Of a stretch of DNA of 64,000 nt, positions 33,220 to 43,444 are shown one piece after another (position 1 is the stretch's first letter; each line of letters starts with the position of its first letter). Made by a program: the position numbers and the translations under genes. The notes beneath the pieces are model-generated. The model was not told the DNA's origin. It saw only the letters and a list, made by a program, of their open reading frames with translations, and ran no database searches. The stretch is taken from assembly GCA_038320345.1 (NCBI GenBank), contig JBBQED010000004.1:186001-250000 (forward strand), given 5' to 3'. Source of the DNA: JBBQED01 sp038320345 (GTDB taxonomy: Bacteria > Bacteroidota > Bacteroidia > AKYH767-A > OLB10).

Positions 33220-36078
33220 ATGAGCATGAAAAAAGTACACTTCATCTTACCTCTTTTGATTTTACTAGGTGTATTAAAAGCGAACATCAGTAAAGCGCAA
33301 TTTATATATATCAATGGTCCAGGCACTGACTTTTGCAACTCTCAGGTGGTAAACTATACTTTAGGAAATTATGATCCCACTTATAATTATGAATGGTATA
33401 TATCTGCGCCTGCTTTCGATTATAGTCAAACAGGACTTTATACGGAAACATTCGTAGGTTCAAGTCAATCCATAACAATCTCAACTCCCTATAATTCGGG
33501 GCATGATATTCTCGTAAGAAAAATTGATCCTTCCACATTAAATGTAATTGACGGAGCTTCTTTAGCTGCTGTGGGGAACATGAGTCCTTATACTATTCCT
33601 TCCTATTATAATAATAATTCATGTGGTTATCTTGAGGTTCCTCATCCTTTTTCTATGAATTTCTTTGGTGCAGGTTTGCGTTGGTCGATGTGGTACAAAA
33701 ACGGAGTTCCTACTGGTTGGCAATATCCTCACTTCGATGGGCCCTTTACAAACGGAGGAGTTTATCAATATAAATTATTATTGACTTGTGGAGACACATT
33801 ATCTACAGCACCAATTACTGTATTAGGCGATCCAATACCTGTAGTTACCGCTTCGGGACCAACTATATTCTGCAATGGGGATTCAGTAACGTTGACTCTG
33901 CAAACACCTGGATTTAGTGTGTGGAATTGGTTGAAAAATGGAAATAGTATTGCTGGAACAAGTGGCAAGACAGAACTTAAAGTATTTGAAAGCGGCAACT
34001 ATTCCATTCAAGTTTACAACGGGACAGGAGGTGGTGGAAATTGCTTTCAACTTTCTGCTCCTATTACTGTAACTAAAAATAGTGGGCCATTAATTACCAA
34101 CGCTAGCGTCGGATGTACAGGGGATTCAGTATTGCTGCAATGCAATGCAGCAACGACTTATTTGTGGAAGAAAAATGGAAGCAATATCAGCGGTGCTAAC
34201 ACACAAAATATTTGGGTAAAAACCACCGGAAATTATCAGGTAGTAACTACAGGCTTAACATGTAATACGAGTGCTTCGAAAACCATTACCTTTTATCCTA
34301 AGTCAACAATAAGCGTTACTCCTTCTGGCTCCGTATCATTGTGTAACGGTAATGCAACTACACTAGTTGCTAGTGGAAATAATATTTTCAAATATGAATG
34401 GTATAGAAATAATATCGCATTAGTTGGAGCAAATTTCACTGCATTAACTGTTACAAAAGGAGGTGCTTATAAATGTGTTGTTACAAACGAAGTGGGATGT
34501 ACGAAAACATCAGCTCCTACATCAGTTTCAATTCCTGCGTCAACGGCATTACCGGTAAACACTCTGACATTGCAACCAGATACAGCAGGAATTGACTCAT
34601 GGGTAACTTGTGAATTTGGAAATTTTAGCACTAATTACAAGAATACTCCATTGATGGAAATTTCGAATTGGTATAAATATTTTCGTACTGCGGAGCGCAT
34701 GGTCTTGAAATTCGATTTAAGTAAACTACCTGTTAATTCTCCTATAGTAAGTTCGAATTTGAAATTATGGATTGATACTATTGCTACCAAACATAATACA
34801 GCACAAAATTTAAATTTCAAGAGATTCATTCAAGACTGGGCAGAAAATACAATAAGCTGGAGTAATGAACCTGATTCCACTACTTTTCAATCAGTGATGA
34901 TTCCACTTCAAACTCTTAGTTCGAAAACTTATCTCAATGCAAATATCATTGACTTTGTTAAACATTGGTCCTATAATCCGACTGAAAATTATGGCATGCT
35001 CATTCAGATGGATGAACTCTACGAATATGGATGGTGGATGGAAATTGCCTCCGGCGATAATGCCTCGGCAAGTCATCGCCCGAAATTAACTATTCAATAT
35101 TCCTATGCGAAAATAGATAGCAGCGGACCGCTACATTTATGTACAGGAGGGTCGGTAACATTCACTACTAATGCAGGCTATACCTATCAATGGTATAAAA
35201 ACGGAGTAGCCATCGCAGGAGCTACAAGTGTGAATTATACTACTTCAACCGCCGGAAGCTACTATGTCGTTCTTTCTAATAATAGTGGATGCTCTGTAAC
35301 ATCTTCAACGAAAATAATTACTATTAATGGAGTGCCTAATTCAATAATTACTGCAACAGGAAATGGCATTTTATGTCTTGGTAGCTCTTTAACTTTAAGC
35401 GTAGATAGCTTAGCGGGTTACAATTTTCTATGGAAACGCAATGGCAGTATAATCGCTGGAGCTACACAAAGAAAATACAGTATCACATTAGGAGGAACCT
35501 ATTCAGTTACTATAACTAGCAACTGTGGAGTGAGCGCTACCGGAAGTTCAAATTATACGATGGTTTCTAATCCTACTGCAACACTTACGGCTGGTGGTCC
35601 TACTACTTTCTGTAATGGACAATCCGTTTTATTTACTGCTAATAATTATACGGGAGTTACCTATCAATGGAGAAAGAACGGCTTAGAACTTAATGGTCAA
35701 ACCGCTCAATCTTATCTTGCAAATACAGCCGGCTACTATTCTGTAAGGGAAAATGCGAATGGATGTTTTAGGACATCCTCTGGAGCGGTAGTTACTATCA
35801 ATTGCCGAGAGGGGAGTTTTGAAGAAAAGAATTCATCAATACTCGTTTTGCCTAATCCTTTTACGAGTTCAACAGAACTGATTGTACCAGAAGATCTCCA
35901 AACCGATCAATTAAAATTTATGCTTTTTGATTTGAATGGAAAATTAATTGTGGTGATTCCATGCACTGGAAAAAGTACATTTCTACATAGATTGAACCTT
36001 AAAGCCGGAATGTATCTCTTAAAAACATTTAATGATGAGCTTGAAATAGGGATTAATAAAATCCTCATCCAGGATTAA
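33220..36078 (+). CDS. Large secreted Ig-like / DNRLRE protein with T9SS sorting domain
   Basis: 952 residues. A signal peptide is followed by several Ig/PKD-like modules (FCNGDSVTLTLQTPGFSVWNWLKNG, LCNGNATTLVASGNNIFKYEWYRNN, FCNGQSVLFTANNYTGVTYQWRKNG). They flank a DNRLRE domain at about 447-627 (TLTLQPDTAGIDSWVTCEFG, ERMVLKFDLSKLP, FKRFIQDWAENTISWSNEPD), as found in surface polysaccharide-associated proteins. The C-terminal 80 residues (LVLPNPFTSSTELIVPEDLQ, LKAGMYLLKTF) are a type A sorting domain, so it should be exported by SprA. The start may be at the second Met (33226). Probably an adhesin or binding protein; no catalytic centre seen. Confidence 0.85.
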   Translation: MSMKKVHFILPLLILLGVLKANISKAQFIYINGPGTDFCNSQVVNYTLGNYDPTYNYEWYISAPAFDYSQTGLYTETFVGSSQSITISTPYNSGHDILVRKIDPSTLNVIDGASLAAVGNMSPYTIPSYYNNNSCGYLEVPHPFSMNFFGAGLRWSMWYKNGVPTGWQYPHFDGPFTNGGVYQYKLLLTCGDTLSTAPITVLGDPIPVVTASGPTIFCNGDSVTLTLQTPGFSVWNWLKNGNSIAGTSGKTELKVFESGNYSIQVYNGTGGGGNCFQLSAPITVTKNSGPLITNASVGCTGDSVLLQCNAATTYLWKKNGSNISGANTQNIWVKTTGNYQVVTTGLTCNTSASKTITFYPKSTISVTPSGSVSLCNGNATTLVASGNNIFKYEWYRNNIALVGANFTALTVTKGGAYKCVVTNEVGCTKTSAPTSVSIPASTALPVNTLTLQPDTAGIDSWVTCEFGNFSTNYKNTPLMEISNWYKYFRTAERMVLKFDLSKLPVNSPIVSSNLKLWIDTIATKHNTAQNLNFKRFIQDWAENTISWSNEPDSTTFQSVMIPLQTLSSKTYLNANIIDFVKHWSYNPTENYGMLIQMDELYEYGWWMEIASGDNASASHRPKLTIQYSYAKIDSSGPLHLCTGGSVTFTTNAGYTYQWYKNGVAIAGATSVNYTTSTAGSYYVVLSNNSGCSVTSSTKIITINGVPNSIITATGNGILCLGSSLTLSVDSLAGYNFLWKRNGSIIAGATQRKYSITLGGTYSVTITSNCGVSATGSSNYTMVSNPTATLTAGGPTTFCNGQSVLFTANNYTGVTYQWRKNGLELNGQTAQSYLANTAGYYSVRENANGCFRTSSGAVVTINCREGSFEEKNSSILVLPNPFTSSTELIVPEDLQTDQLKFMLFDLNGKLIVVIPCTGKSTFLHRLNLKAGMYLLKTFNDELEIGINKILIQD

Positions 36079-36236
36079 GTTAAAAAATCGAAAAATAAAA
36101 AGCAGACTATCGAAAAATGACAGCCCGCTATTTGAAAAAATACAACCGATTTTTAGTATTATTATTTTACTACTGTCAATTTGAGTTAATTACTATTTAT
36201 TCGACTCACCTTCTTTAAAGGGTGAGCAGGTAACAT

Positions 36237-36485
36237 TTAATTGAAATATTTTAAAAGGATTGACTGGTTATTGATTTCTTTCATTCCGAGTTCTACATTT
36301 TTGATCTCCTCGAAAAGACACAGCGTGAAACCAGTAGAAAAACCGGCAATCAGTATAATGATAAAAATTAACGGGTCGTTTAAAAGCAGTGCCGCAACGA
36401 GACCGACGAATAATCCAACTCCGCATGATACCAGCATAAAACCATGATCCATCAACGTTAATACATTCTTCCAGCTCTCTTTCAT
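36237..36485 (-). CDS. Small two-helix membrane protein, unknown
   Basis: 82 residues with two hydrophobic helices (GFMLVSCGVGLFVGLVAALLL and FIIILIAGFSTGFTLCLF) and charged ends. I recognise no family. It ends about 160 bases from the convergent large secreted protein gene and has no close same-strand neighbour. A plus-strand frame over the same bases lacks any protein-like character. Real gene likely but not certain. Confidence 0.5.
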   Translation of the reverse strand: MKESWKNVLTLMDHGFMLVSCGVGLFVGLVAALLLNDPLIFIIILIAGFSTGFTLCLFEEIKNVELGMKEINNQSILLKYFN

Positions 36486-36801
36486 GATATTCTATTTTGA
36501 ATAATAAATCTATTTAATACTACAAATAAAGGAATACATGAGGAACCGATATCCCCCAATCTATTGATCAGTAGAAAATCTTAGCATTCAGGGAAATTAC
36601 TGAGAATTCGGCACCGAGTTGGTCTAGAATATTTCTTAAAATAATCATTAGCTACGCAATTAAACATCTCGTTAAAGTGCGAAGTACGTAATGATATATG
36701 TAAGAAGAAAGTAGAATCGGCGCAAAAATAAAAGAAAAATTAGGCATTCGAAATCTAAAAATCGCAATAATTTCAGATCAAATTAACGATTTGTGTTCAA
36801 A
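36486..36801. other. Spacer downstream of the LytTR regulator gene
   Basis: About 315 AT-rich bases. No gene, exact -7 element or strong hairpin was found. Confidence 0.35.
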
Positions 36802-37554
36802 CTAAAACTTATCAAATAGCGCGAAGAACTCTTCTCGTCTTGCACGAGCGATCGTAATTTGAGTACCGTTATTCATAATAACATATCCACCATCACTCCG
36901 CACAAATTTTTTGATCTGGTTCAAATTTACCACGAAAGAATTATGAATCCTATGAAAATCATTTCCTGAAAGTGTATCCTCAAATTCCTTTAAAGATCTG
37001 GCAAGCAACATACGTTCACCATTGGTGAGGTGGACATACGTATAATTACTTTCCGACTGACAATACATAATTTCATCTGTATTCACGAAAATTAATCCAT
37101 CGCCCGTGGACAAAGCTACTCGTTGTGGCTTTGAATGCTGAAGCCTGATGTTTTGCAAGAGTAATTCGAATTGCTCTTTGTAAGGTGTATTATTCGATGA
37201 CTGATATCTCTTAATAGTATCCTTTAAATCATCTGGATCGATAGGCTTTAACAGGTAATCTAAGGCACTATAACGAAAAGCCTTTATAGCAAATTGGTTA
37301 TAAGCGGTAGTAAAAATTACATTAAAATGGATTTTTCCCAATTTCTCGAGCATTTCGAAACCATTCATCTTTGGCATTTCAATATCTAGAAACACTAGAT
37401 CGGGCTTAAACTCTTGAATAGCTACTATTCCTTGTTCTGCGCTTTCACAAGTTTTATCAATTATCAGATCTGGACAATGCATTTGAATGGTAAGTTCCAA
37501 TGAAGTGATGCATTGTTTTTCGTCATCGATAATTATACAATGGCTTTTACTCAT
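36802..37554 (-). CDS. LytTR-family response regulator
   Basis: 250 residues. The receiver domain (about 1-120) has the acidic pocket Asp10/Asp11, phospho-acceptor Asp57 in VFLDIEMPKMNGFEML, Thr in FTTAYNQFAIKAFR and Lys in DYLLKPIDPDD. A linker is followed by the LytTR DNA-binding domain (about 145-250: DEIMYCQSESNYTYVHLTNG, FHRIHNSFVVNLNQIKKF). It binds direct-repeat DNA sites as a dimer. It lies 32 bases downstream of the sensor kinase and is surely its partner. Confidence 0.95.
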   Translation of the reverse strand: MSKSHCIIIDDEKQCITSLELTIQMHCPDLIIDKTCESAEQGIVAIQEFKPDLVFLDIEMPKMNGFEMLEKLGKIHFNVIFTTAYNQFAIKAFRYSALDYLLKPIDPDDLKDTIKRYQSSNNTPYKEQFELLLQNIRLQHSKPQRVALSTGDGLIFVNTDEIMYCQSESNYTYVHLTNGERMLLARSLKEFEDTLSGNDFHRIHNSFVVNLNQIKKFVRSDGGYVIMNNGTQITIARARREEFFALFDKF

Positions 37555-37586
37555 AGCTTTCTGATTATGAACTTTTAAATTAAATA

Positions 37587-40500
37587 TTAGTCGTGTTCTT
37601 CCGATTCAATTCTAATGATCACACGAGTTCCTGCAGAATTTCCATTATCTGACCAGAGATCTTCCATTTCTATGGAGAAATCCCTTCTCTCCTGCTCTTT
37701 CATCAGGTTCAAACGCTCTTGTGTAAGCTTTAAGCCTAACGACTTTTTTAATGCTGGTTTACTTGCTTTAAGTTCCGCGGACTTTAATCGACCTACCCCA
37801 TCATCTTCAATGATACAGACTAGAAAATTATCAATTTGCTTAATATGAACCAGCAACTTACCTTCAGTTTCCTTATGTAACAATCCATGCCATATTGAAT
37901 TTTCCACATAAGGCTGGAAAATTAGTGGCGGTAACATTACCGAATTAACCTCAACGTCCCTATCCACCTTGATTTCTGCTGTAAACTTCCCTCCGAAACG
38001 AATCGCTTCCATATCGATATATAGTTTCAAGGCATCCAACTCATGCTGAAGAGTGATTGATCGCTCATTGGAATTCTCAAGAATCAAGCGGATCAACTTA
38101 GCAAATTTAATGAGATACGTTGAAGCAATCGCAGCTTCATTCTTTAAGATAAATCCATTAATCGAATTGAGGCAATTAAAAATAAAATGCGGATTCATTT
38201 GAGCCCTCAATGCTTGCTGCCGCGCAAATGCCATCTGTGTTTTCAGATCTCCTAAACGCGCTTCTTTCTCTGTAATTTCTAGTTCTTTCTTTGCATTAAT
38301 AATTTTAGTACTGGAAATAGACGCAATCGTAGTTAAGAGCCGAAGGTGTTGAGCAGTATAGAAATGCTTTGATGGATGTTCAGAGTCAATGACTGCAATT
38401 ACCTTCCCTTCGTAGATAACAGGAACCGCAATTTCAGATAAACGTGTTAGATCATCTGAAATATACCGAGGGTCAATTGAAGTATCATTAACTATTTCAG
38501 GTCGGCCATTAATCGCAACAAAACCCACGATGCCACTTCCAAATGGAATTTCAAGAGGATTATAAATATCATTTTCTCCAACTTGCTTGTTCCCTACTGC
38601 TGCTTTTTGCACAAGCACTCTTCGTTCTTCGTCAACCACATAAATCACACAATCAACAAAATTAGAATGTGTCATAATATTATTTGCAATATCCCAGAGG
38701 ATCTCTTCCACTCTATTTTTACCTTGCATTGAATTAGCAAAATAAGAAATTGCCTTATCGGCCTCTGCTTTTACTTGTTTCGATTTCCAGATTCGGAAAT
38801 ACCAATAGGAACAGATGAATAAAAGTCCGAGTAGTAAAAGTTTAAACCAAATTGTCGAATAAAATATTTTAGTCACTGAAATTTTCAAATCCGAACTAGC
38901 AGGCAACCATTTCCCATTAGGACCCATTACTCGAACGCTAAATGTATAATCTCCTCCAGGTAAATTGGAATAATAAGCAGATTGTCGCGAGCCACAGTCG
39001 ACCCAATTATCATCCACACCTTCTAACTTATAAGAAAAGCGGATATTATGGTTATTGAAATAATTTAGGGTCGAAAAATCAATCGAAAAATCACTCCGTT
39101 CAAGCTGCAGGACAACAACGTTCTCGGCATTTAAAAAGGGATGAAAAATACTATCAGATACAAAGCCTGAAATTGTAACTGGACTAAATTTCGGTTGTAT
39201 TTTTTTCTTAACGCCATCAAACAGTATAAACCCATTAAATGTTTCAGAAATAATTCTGCCATCCTGCAAACGGCAAAAGCGATTTACATAATCTGAAGTG
39301 CCCTTCGCATAGTCAATTTCAAAATTATCAGCAACTAGCGATTTTGCATCCAGATTTGTAAACTGGTAATAATACGCCATCCAGAGTGTATTATCTTTAT
39401 CAGTGATGATATGATTATAATTCAAATTAGAAACGTTAGAATCTGAAGAGATCCTTATTGTAGTTTTTGTTTTCGGATTATATTTCAGTACTCCTTCAAG
39501 CATATTGATCAGCCAGAGATTATTTTCCCGATCACTGGTCATACTTAAATACACACCACGAGGCAGATGAAAGGATGAATCCCGCACCAAGTATTCAAAA
39601 TCATCTTTACTTCTGTTAAAACGGATCAATCCATCATTCTCTGCGCAAAACCAAATATCACCGTTCGCACTTTCATGAATATCAAAAATATAATCATCAG
39701 AAAAACTATTTGCGATCTTTTGATCGTGAATATAGTGGTGATATTTTCCAGTATTCAGATCTAAATAAAACACTCCATTATGATGACTAGTAAACCAGAG
39801 TTCGTTTTTAGAAGTCAGCTGCATCATCAGAATATACTTTCCATCAATTCCCAGTGAATCAGGAAGCCCAACCATTTTATTGAAATGATCGGATTTCACA
39901 TTATACACATAAAGACCATCCATCGTACCGAAATATAGATTATCGGCACTCGCCTCCATACTAGAAATCAGAACTCCCTCAGGATTATAATTTTTGTTAC
40001 GGGGAAGAAAATCATATTTCGTATACTGACCCGTGTTAGGGTTGTATTTAAGTGCATATTTATAAGAAGGGCATAACCAGAGATTATTCTGCTGATCTCC
40101 GTTCAAAAGAAAACTAAAATAATACTTTTTGCTATGGGTATAGATCTCAGGTAACTCTACAATCGAAAAAAAATTATTTTTCATATTTATAGCACTAACT
40201 CCATTTACAGTAGCAAAATATATGGTGCCATCCTTATCCTGACATCCGTCATAAAAACTATTAGCAGCTATGGAATAAATATTTGTTGGTTCATTTTTAA
40301 ATTCTGTGACTTCACCTGAAACCCCATCTTCAAAATAGAGATGGAAATTAATTGTGGAAATCCATTTATTATTATCCTCATCTATAAAAATGGAAGCTAT
40401 TGTAAACTGCTCATTTTTTTGCCAAGATCCATAGGATTTTTTTTCCAGAAATTTGGTTTTAAAATCATACGTATAAATTGCCTGATCTTCGAAATCAGCA

Positions 40501-41294
40501 AAAACCAAACGGTTATTTCTATCCAGAACTACTGGTGAAATATAATGATCATTAAAAAAAGGAAGACTATCCGGGTTGTTTTTTTGGTTATAAAATCTTT
40601 TACTTTTCAAATCAAAATAATACAATCCTGCATTCGAACCAAACCAAATTCCATTCTTAAAAGGGTCTTCTACAAATGAATTTCTAACAATAAAATCAAA
40701 AGGCATTGTACCTGAATCAGCCTTTTCAGCATAATGAATAAATTTATCTTTTATAGGATCATAAATGTAAATTCCATTTTTAGATTGGGTAATAATCTCT
40801 CCCTTTCTGGTTTTGATAACTTCCAGTGTGGTACCGTATTCCTCTATACCTGAAACTGATTGGATCAGTTTATAATTCACGAATTTGTTGGCATACCTAT
40901 TATAGCGACTAATACCCGCATCAGTAGCACACCAGATGTTACCATTATCTCCTTCGCAAAGTGCATGGATAATATTACTATTGAGTTTACCGGTTTGTGA
41001 AGGCTCTGCTTTCCAGATTTTAAAATGTGAACCATCGAAACAATTCAAACCATTGTAAGTCCCCATCCACATAAAACCCTGCTGATCTATTAAAATATCA
41101 TTGATGATTCCATTTGATAGGCCTTGTTCTGTTTTGAGGTGTTTAAAATAAAACTGACTTGGTAAAGTTTGAGCTTCGGAGTGTTTTGAGAATAAAAACA
41201 AATGGTATAAAATGAAGACCTTAAAAAACAGGATATGCTTTCTTCGTATAGCATTGCTTAGATTAAAAGGAATATGCTGTAGCAATTTATACAT
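37587..41294 (-). CDS. Hybrid sensor: two-component propeller, Y_Y_Y, GAF and LytS-type histidine kinase
   Basis: 1235 residues. After a signal region, about residues 45-740 hold repeated propeller blades (LSNGIINDILIDQQGFMWMGTYNGL, and the motifs NIWCATDAGI, NKWISTINF, DIWFCAENDGL). Next come a Y_Y_Y domain (about 745-815, FSYKLEGVDDNWVDCG), one membrane helix (about 814-838), a cytoplasmic GAF domain (about 860-1010) and a LytS-type kinase with QMNPHFIFNCLNSINGF (His near 1034) and an ATPase lid (IEDDGVG). A GAF between the membrane and a LytS kinase means an extracellular and a cytosolic input. The ligand is unknown. Confidence 0.92.
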   Translation of the reverse strand: MYKLLQHIPFNLSNAIRRKHILFFKVFILYHLFLFSKHSEAQTLPSQFYFKHLKTEQGLSNGIINDILIDQQGFMWMGTYNGLNCFDGSHFKIWKAEPSQTGKLNSNIIHALCEGDNGNIWCATDAGISRYNRYANKFVNYKLIQSVSGIEEYGTTLEVIKTRKGEIITQSKNGIYIYDPIKDKFIHYAEKADSGTMPFDFIVRNSFVEDPFKNGIWFGSNAGLYYFDLKSKRFYNQKNNPDSLPFFNDHYISPVVLDRNNRLVFADFEDQAIYTYDFKTKFLEKKSYGSWQKNEQFTIASIFIDEDNNKWISTINFHLYFEDGVSGEVTEFKNEPTNIYSIAANSFYDGCQDKDGTIYFATVNGVSAINMKNNFFSIVELPEIYTHSKKYYFSFLLNGDQQNNLWLCPSYKYALKYNPNTGQYTKYDFLPRNKNYNPEGVLISSMEASADNLYFGTMDGLYVYNVKSDHFNKMVGLPDSLGIDGKYILMMQLTSKNELWFTSHHNGVFYLDLNTGKYHHYIHDQKIANSFSDDYIFDIHESANGDIWFCAENDGLIRFNRSKDDFEYLVRDSSFHLPRGVYLSMTSDRENNLWLINMLEGVLKYNPKTKTTIRISSDSNVSNLNYNHIITDKDNTLWMAYYYQFTNLDAKSLVADNFEIDYAKGTSDYVNRFCRLQDGRIISETFNGFILFDGVKKKIQPKFSPVTISGFVSDSIFHPFLNAENVVVLQLERSDFSIDFSTLNYFNNHNIRFSYKLEGVDDNWVDCGSRQSAYYSNLPGGDYTFSVRVMGPNGKWLPASSDLKISVTKIFYSTIWFKLLLLGLLFICSYWYFRIWKSKQVKAEADKAISYFANSMQGKNRVEEILWDIANNIMTHSNFVDCVIYVVDEERRVLVQKAAVGNKQVGENDIYNPLEIPFGSGIVGFVAINGRPEIVNDTSIDPRYISDDLTRLSEIAVPVIYEGKVIAVIDSEHPSKHFYTAQHLRLLTTIASISSTKIINAKKELEITEKEARLGDLKTQMAFARQQALRAQMNPHFIFNCLNSINGFILKNEAAIASTYLIKFAKLIRLILENSNERSITLQHELDALKLYIDMEAIRFGGKFTAEIKVDRDVEVNSVMLPPLIFQPYVENSIWHGLLHKETEGKLLVHIKQIDNFLVCIIEDDGVGRLKSAELKASKPALKKSLGLKLTQERLNLMKEQERRDFSIEMEDLWSDNGNSAGTRVIIRIESEEHD

Positions 41295-41658
41295 ACATTT
41301 TATTTGATGAAAATCCCAAGAGATATTTTAGATAGCAAAACATGAAAGAATTAGTAATTAAGGGCACTTCTAATGGAAATGCTCAGCACTCATCTTTAGG
41401 CAATTCAGACGAACTCTTCCACAAAGATAATCCGAGACTTCAATTCAAGAAACTGATGTTGCCAGCTAGTCGTTTTTCTGAGTAAATGGTTTAATTGCTG
41501 AGAATTTGGTTTAGCAATGGAAGCCTTTAAAAAATAGAGGAGGCAATATTAGAATAAGAATCAACTATCCTCCTGAAAATTTTCTCCCTAATCGCCCCAG
41601 AATTCCTCGTTGTGGGCTTACAAGAAATGAGCACTCCAATTTCAAAACTCAATTCTCC
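41295..41658. other. Upstream region of the sensor kinase
   Basis: About 365 bases between the start of the sensor kinase and the terminator of the M23 gene. No reading frame or repeat worth noting; no exact -7 element was found. Confidence 0.35.
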
Positions 41659-41692
41659 AAAAAAAATCCCCGCCTGATGATGACAGACGGGG
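41659..41692 (-). terminator. Terminator of the M23 peptidase gene
   Basis: On the minus strand an 8-bp stem CCCCGTCT / AGGCGGGG (one T-G pair) with a 9-base loop is followed by ATTTTTTTT; it begins 27 bases past the stop. Confidence 0.85.
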
Positions 41693-41719
41693 AAAGAAAA
41701 CAGGTTGGGTAAGGTTACT

Positions 41720-43234
41720 CTACTTCATCATAATTTTTTCGTGATATATTCCTGTTCCCGATTTGAAGCGGACTACATAAATACCTGACGATAACTGCTC
41801 ATCGATTTGAATATGGTTCTTTCCGGAATTAATTTTCAATTCCTTAGAAACTACTATTTGCCCTACAGAATTCATTATTTCTAATTCCGAATTCTCTGCT
41901 GTATTTGAAATAAAATCCAGAAAGAATTGACCGCTTGATGGATTTGGAGATAATGATAGTGTACTTAAACCACCATTGGTAACTAAACCTTGCGGCTGAT
42001 TTATATAAAATTGTTTCTGATAAGTATTTCCACCGAATGTAGCTTGCAAAGTCCACCATCCCGGAACCCACCAGCTATCCACGACGTATGGCCAGTAAGC
42101 ATATGATGTAGCTGAGAATAACCATGGACTATTAAAATCCCAAGTGATCGGAATTTGCCCTGAAGGATTAATGAGATCAAAATGTGTTAAGGCATTGTTA
42201 TCAAGATCACGATAATACAATCGAAACACCATCGAATCATTCAGTGTAAACGTATCTTTCTCATAGGTAATTTCAGGAGTGGGACAATTATAATATTCCA
42301 CAATAGAAGAATGTGTAGAGATGTGATTGATGGTAGGCACCATGTAAGGTTGCTGATTTTGCCACCAAGAATTTGCATTGAATGAATTACATGATCCTTG
42401 CCATGGATCTATTAATGCAAGTGTACTATCAAGTACTTGAAAATGCACATGAGGCCAACTTGAACTACCAGAACTTCCTGCTTTACCGAGCAACTCACCT
42501 GCTACAACAGAATCTCCAACCTGCTTTGCAGTAACGGTACCATTTTTAAAATGCCAGTACCATGCTCTTGAACCATCACTATGTTGAATGATCAATCCAT
42601 TCCATTGAGAATTTCCTGCATTCACACACATCCTATCAAAGAAACCATCTCTGCGTGTTAGGATAACACCCGGTGCAGCAGCAACAACTTCCATAATTTC
42701 TGCATCCATATTTTTCCATGGATAAGGCCAGAGTATAATATCTGTACCTTGGTGATCGCCCCCAGAATAATCATAGGTACGTGACCCACAATTATAATCG
42801 AGTAATTGATTTGGATTATTCAGATTATGATCCACCAAAAAATTTACGGTATAATAACCATAATCAGTGAAGCCGGCTTTAGCCTGAGTTGGCCAAATAA
42901 ATGAAGGCGGCTGTGTGGAAGATCTTCTAAGGCTCTCGGGATTTTTTAATCTAATAAGGCGAGCATTTGCATCAGCGTCTTCCTGTGCTTCTTTAAACTC
43001 TTCGGCAGTAATACAAGGTCCTGCTTCAGGGCCAGATTTCACTAAGACGCCACCAGAAGGAGCATACCCTTGAGGAGCTTTCAGGTTTTTGATTTCCAAC
43101 TGCACTGACTCATTTACCTTAGGAGCAACTTGAGCGTTCGCCTGAAATTGCAAAAAGAAAAATAGCAGAATTGCAAAGTTGCTTTTCAACAATAAAGTAA
43201 ATAAGCGGTTAAATGTGTGGTAAAATAAATTCAT
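41720..43234 (-). CDS. M23-family metallopeptidase with T9SS sorting domain
   Basis: 504 residues. M23 (LytM-type) enzymes cut peptidoglycan or glycine-rich peptides with a zinc ion. The N-terminal signal peptide is unusually long. The zinc site is seen as HQGTDIILWP near 157 (His and Asp) and HVHFQ near 262 (HxH), separated by the usual GGTVTAKQVGDSVVAGELLGKAGSSGSS beta core. The tail LSLSPNPSSGQFFLDF...ELEIMNSVGQIVVSKEL...LSSGIYVVRFKSG is a type A sorting domain, so the enzyme leaves the cell through SprA and is more likely a digestive or predatory enzyme than a housekeeping hydrolase. Confidence 0.92.
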   Translation of the reverse strand: MNLFYHTFNRLFTLLLKSNFAILLFFFLQFQANAQVAPKVNESVQLEIKNLKAPQGYAPSGGVLVKSGPEAGPCITAEEFKEAQEDADANARLIRLKNPESLRRSSTQPPSFIWPTQAKAGFTDYGYYTVNFLVDHNLNNPNQLLDYNCGSRTYDYSGGDHQGTDIILWPYPWKNMDAEIMEVVAAAPGVILTRRDGFFDRMCVNAGNSQWNGLIIQHSDGSRAWYWHFKNGTVTAKQVGDSVVAGELLGKAGSSGSSSWPHVHFQVLDSTLALIDPWQGSCNSFNANSWWQNQQPYMVPTINHISTHSSIVEYYNCPTPEITYEKDTFTLNDSMVFRLYYRDLDNNALTHFDLINPSGQIPITWDFNSPWLFSATSYAYWPYVVDSWWVPGWWTLQATFGGNTYQKQFYINQPQGLVTNGGLSTLSLSPNPSSGQFFLDFISNTAENSELEIMNSVGQIVVSKELKINSGKNHIQIDEQLSSGIYVVRFKSGTGIYHEKIMMK

Positions 43235-43413
43235 ATTTTAGAGTTAAAGTACTGATTATCAATAATAATTATGAAATACATTGGGAATACCTAAAATTGA
43301 GGAATTCAAAACTAAGCAACAATACTCAATTTGTAGTAGTCTCTAAATTCTGTTTGAAGTCTTGATCAGAACTCCATTCGCTCTTACCTCGAGTCTTCCT
43401 ATCAAAATAAAGT

Positions 43414-43421
43414 TAAATTTG
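43414..43421 (+). promoter_or_regulatory. Candidate -7 element TAAATTTG for the nuo operon
   Basis: Exact TAnnTTTG 23 bases before nuoA. A second exact match (43431-43438) lies 6 bases before the ATG. No clear -33 TTG is seen for either, so the true start is uncertain. Confidence 0.45.
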
Positions 43422-43444
43422 AAGCATAGATAAATTTGACATAA

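Noticed and set aside
36241..36447. Plus-strand frame opposite the small membrane protein
   Set aside because: The minus frame gives two clean membrane helices with charged ends; the plus frame is low-complexity Ser/Pro/Lys without a start context.
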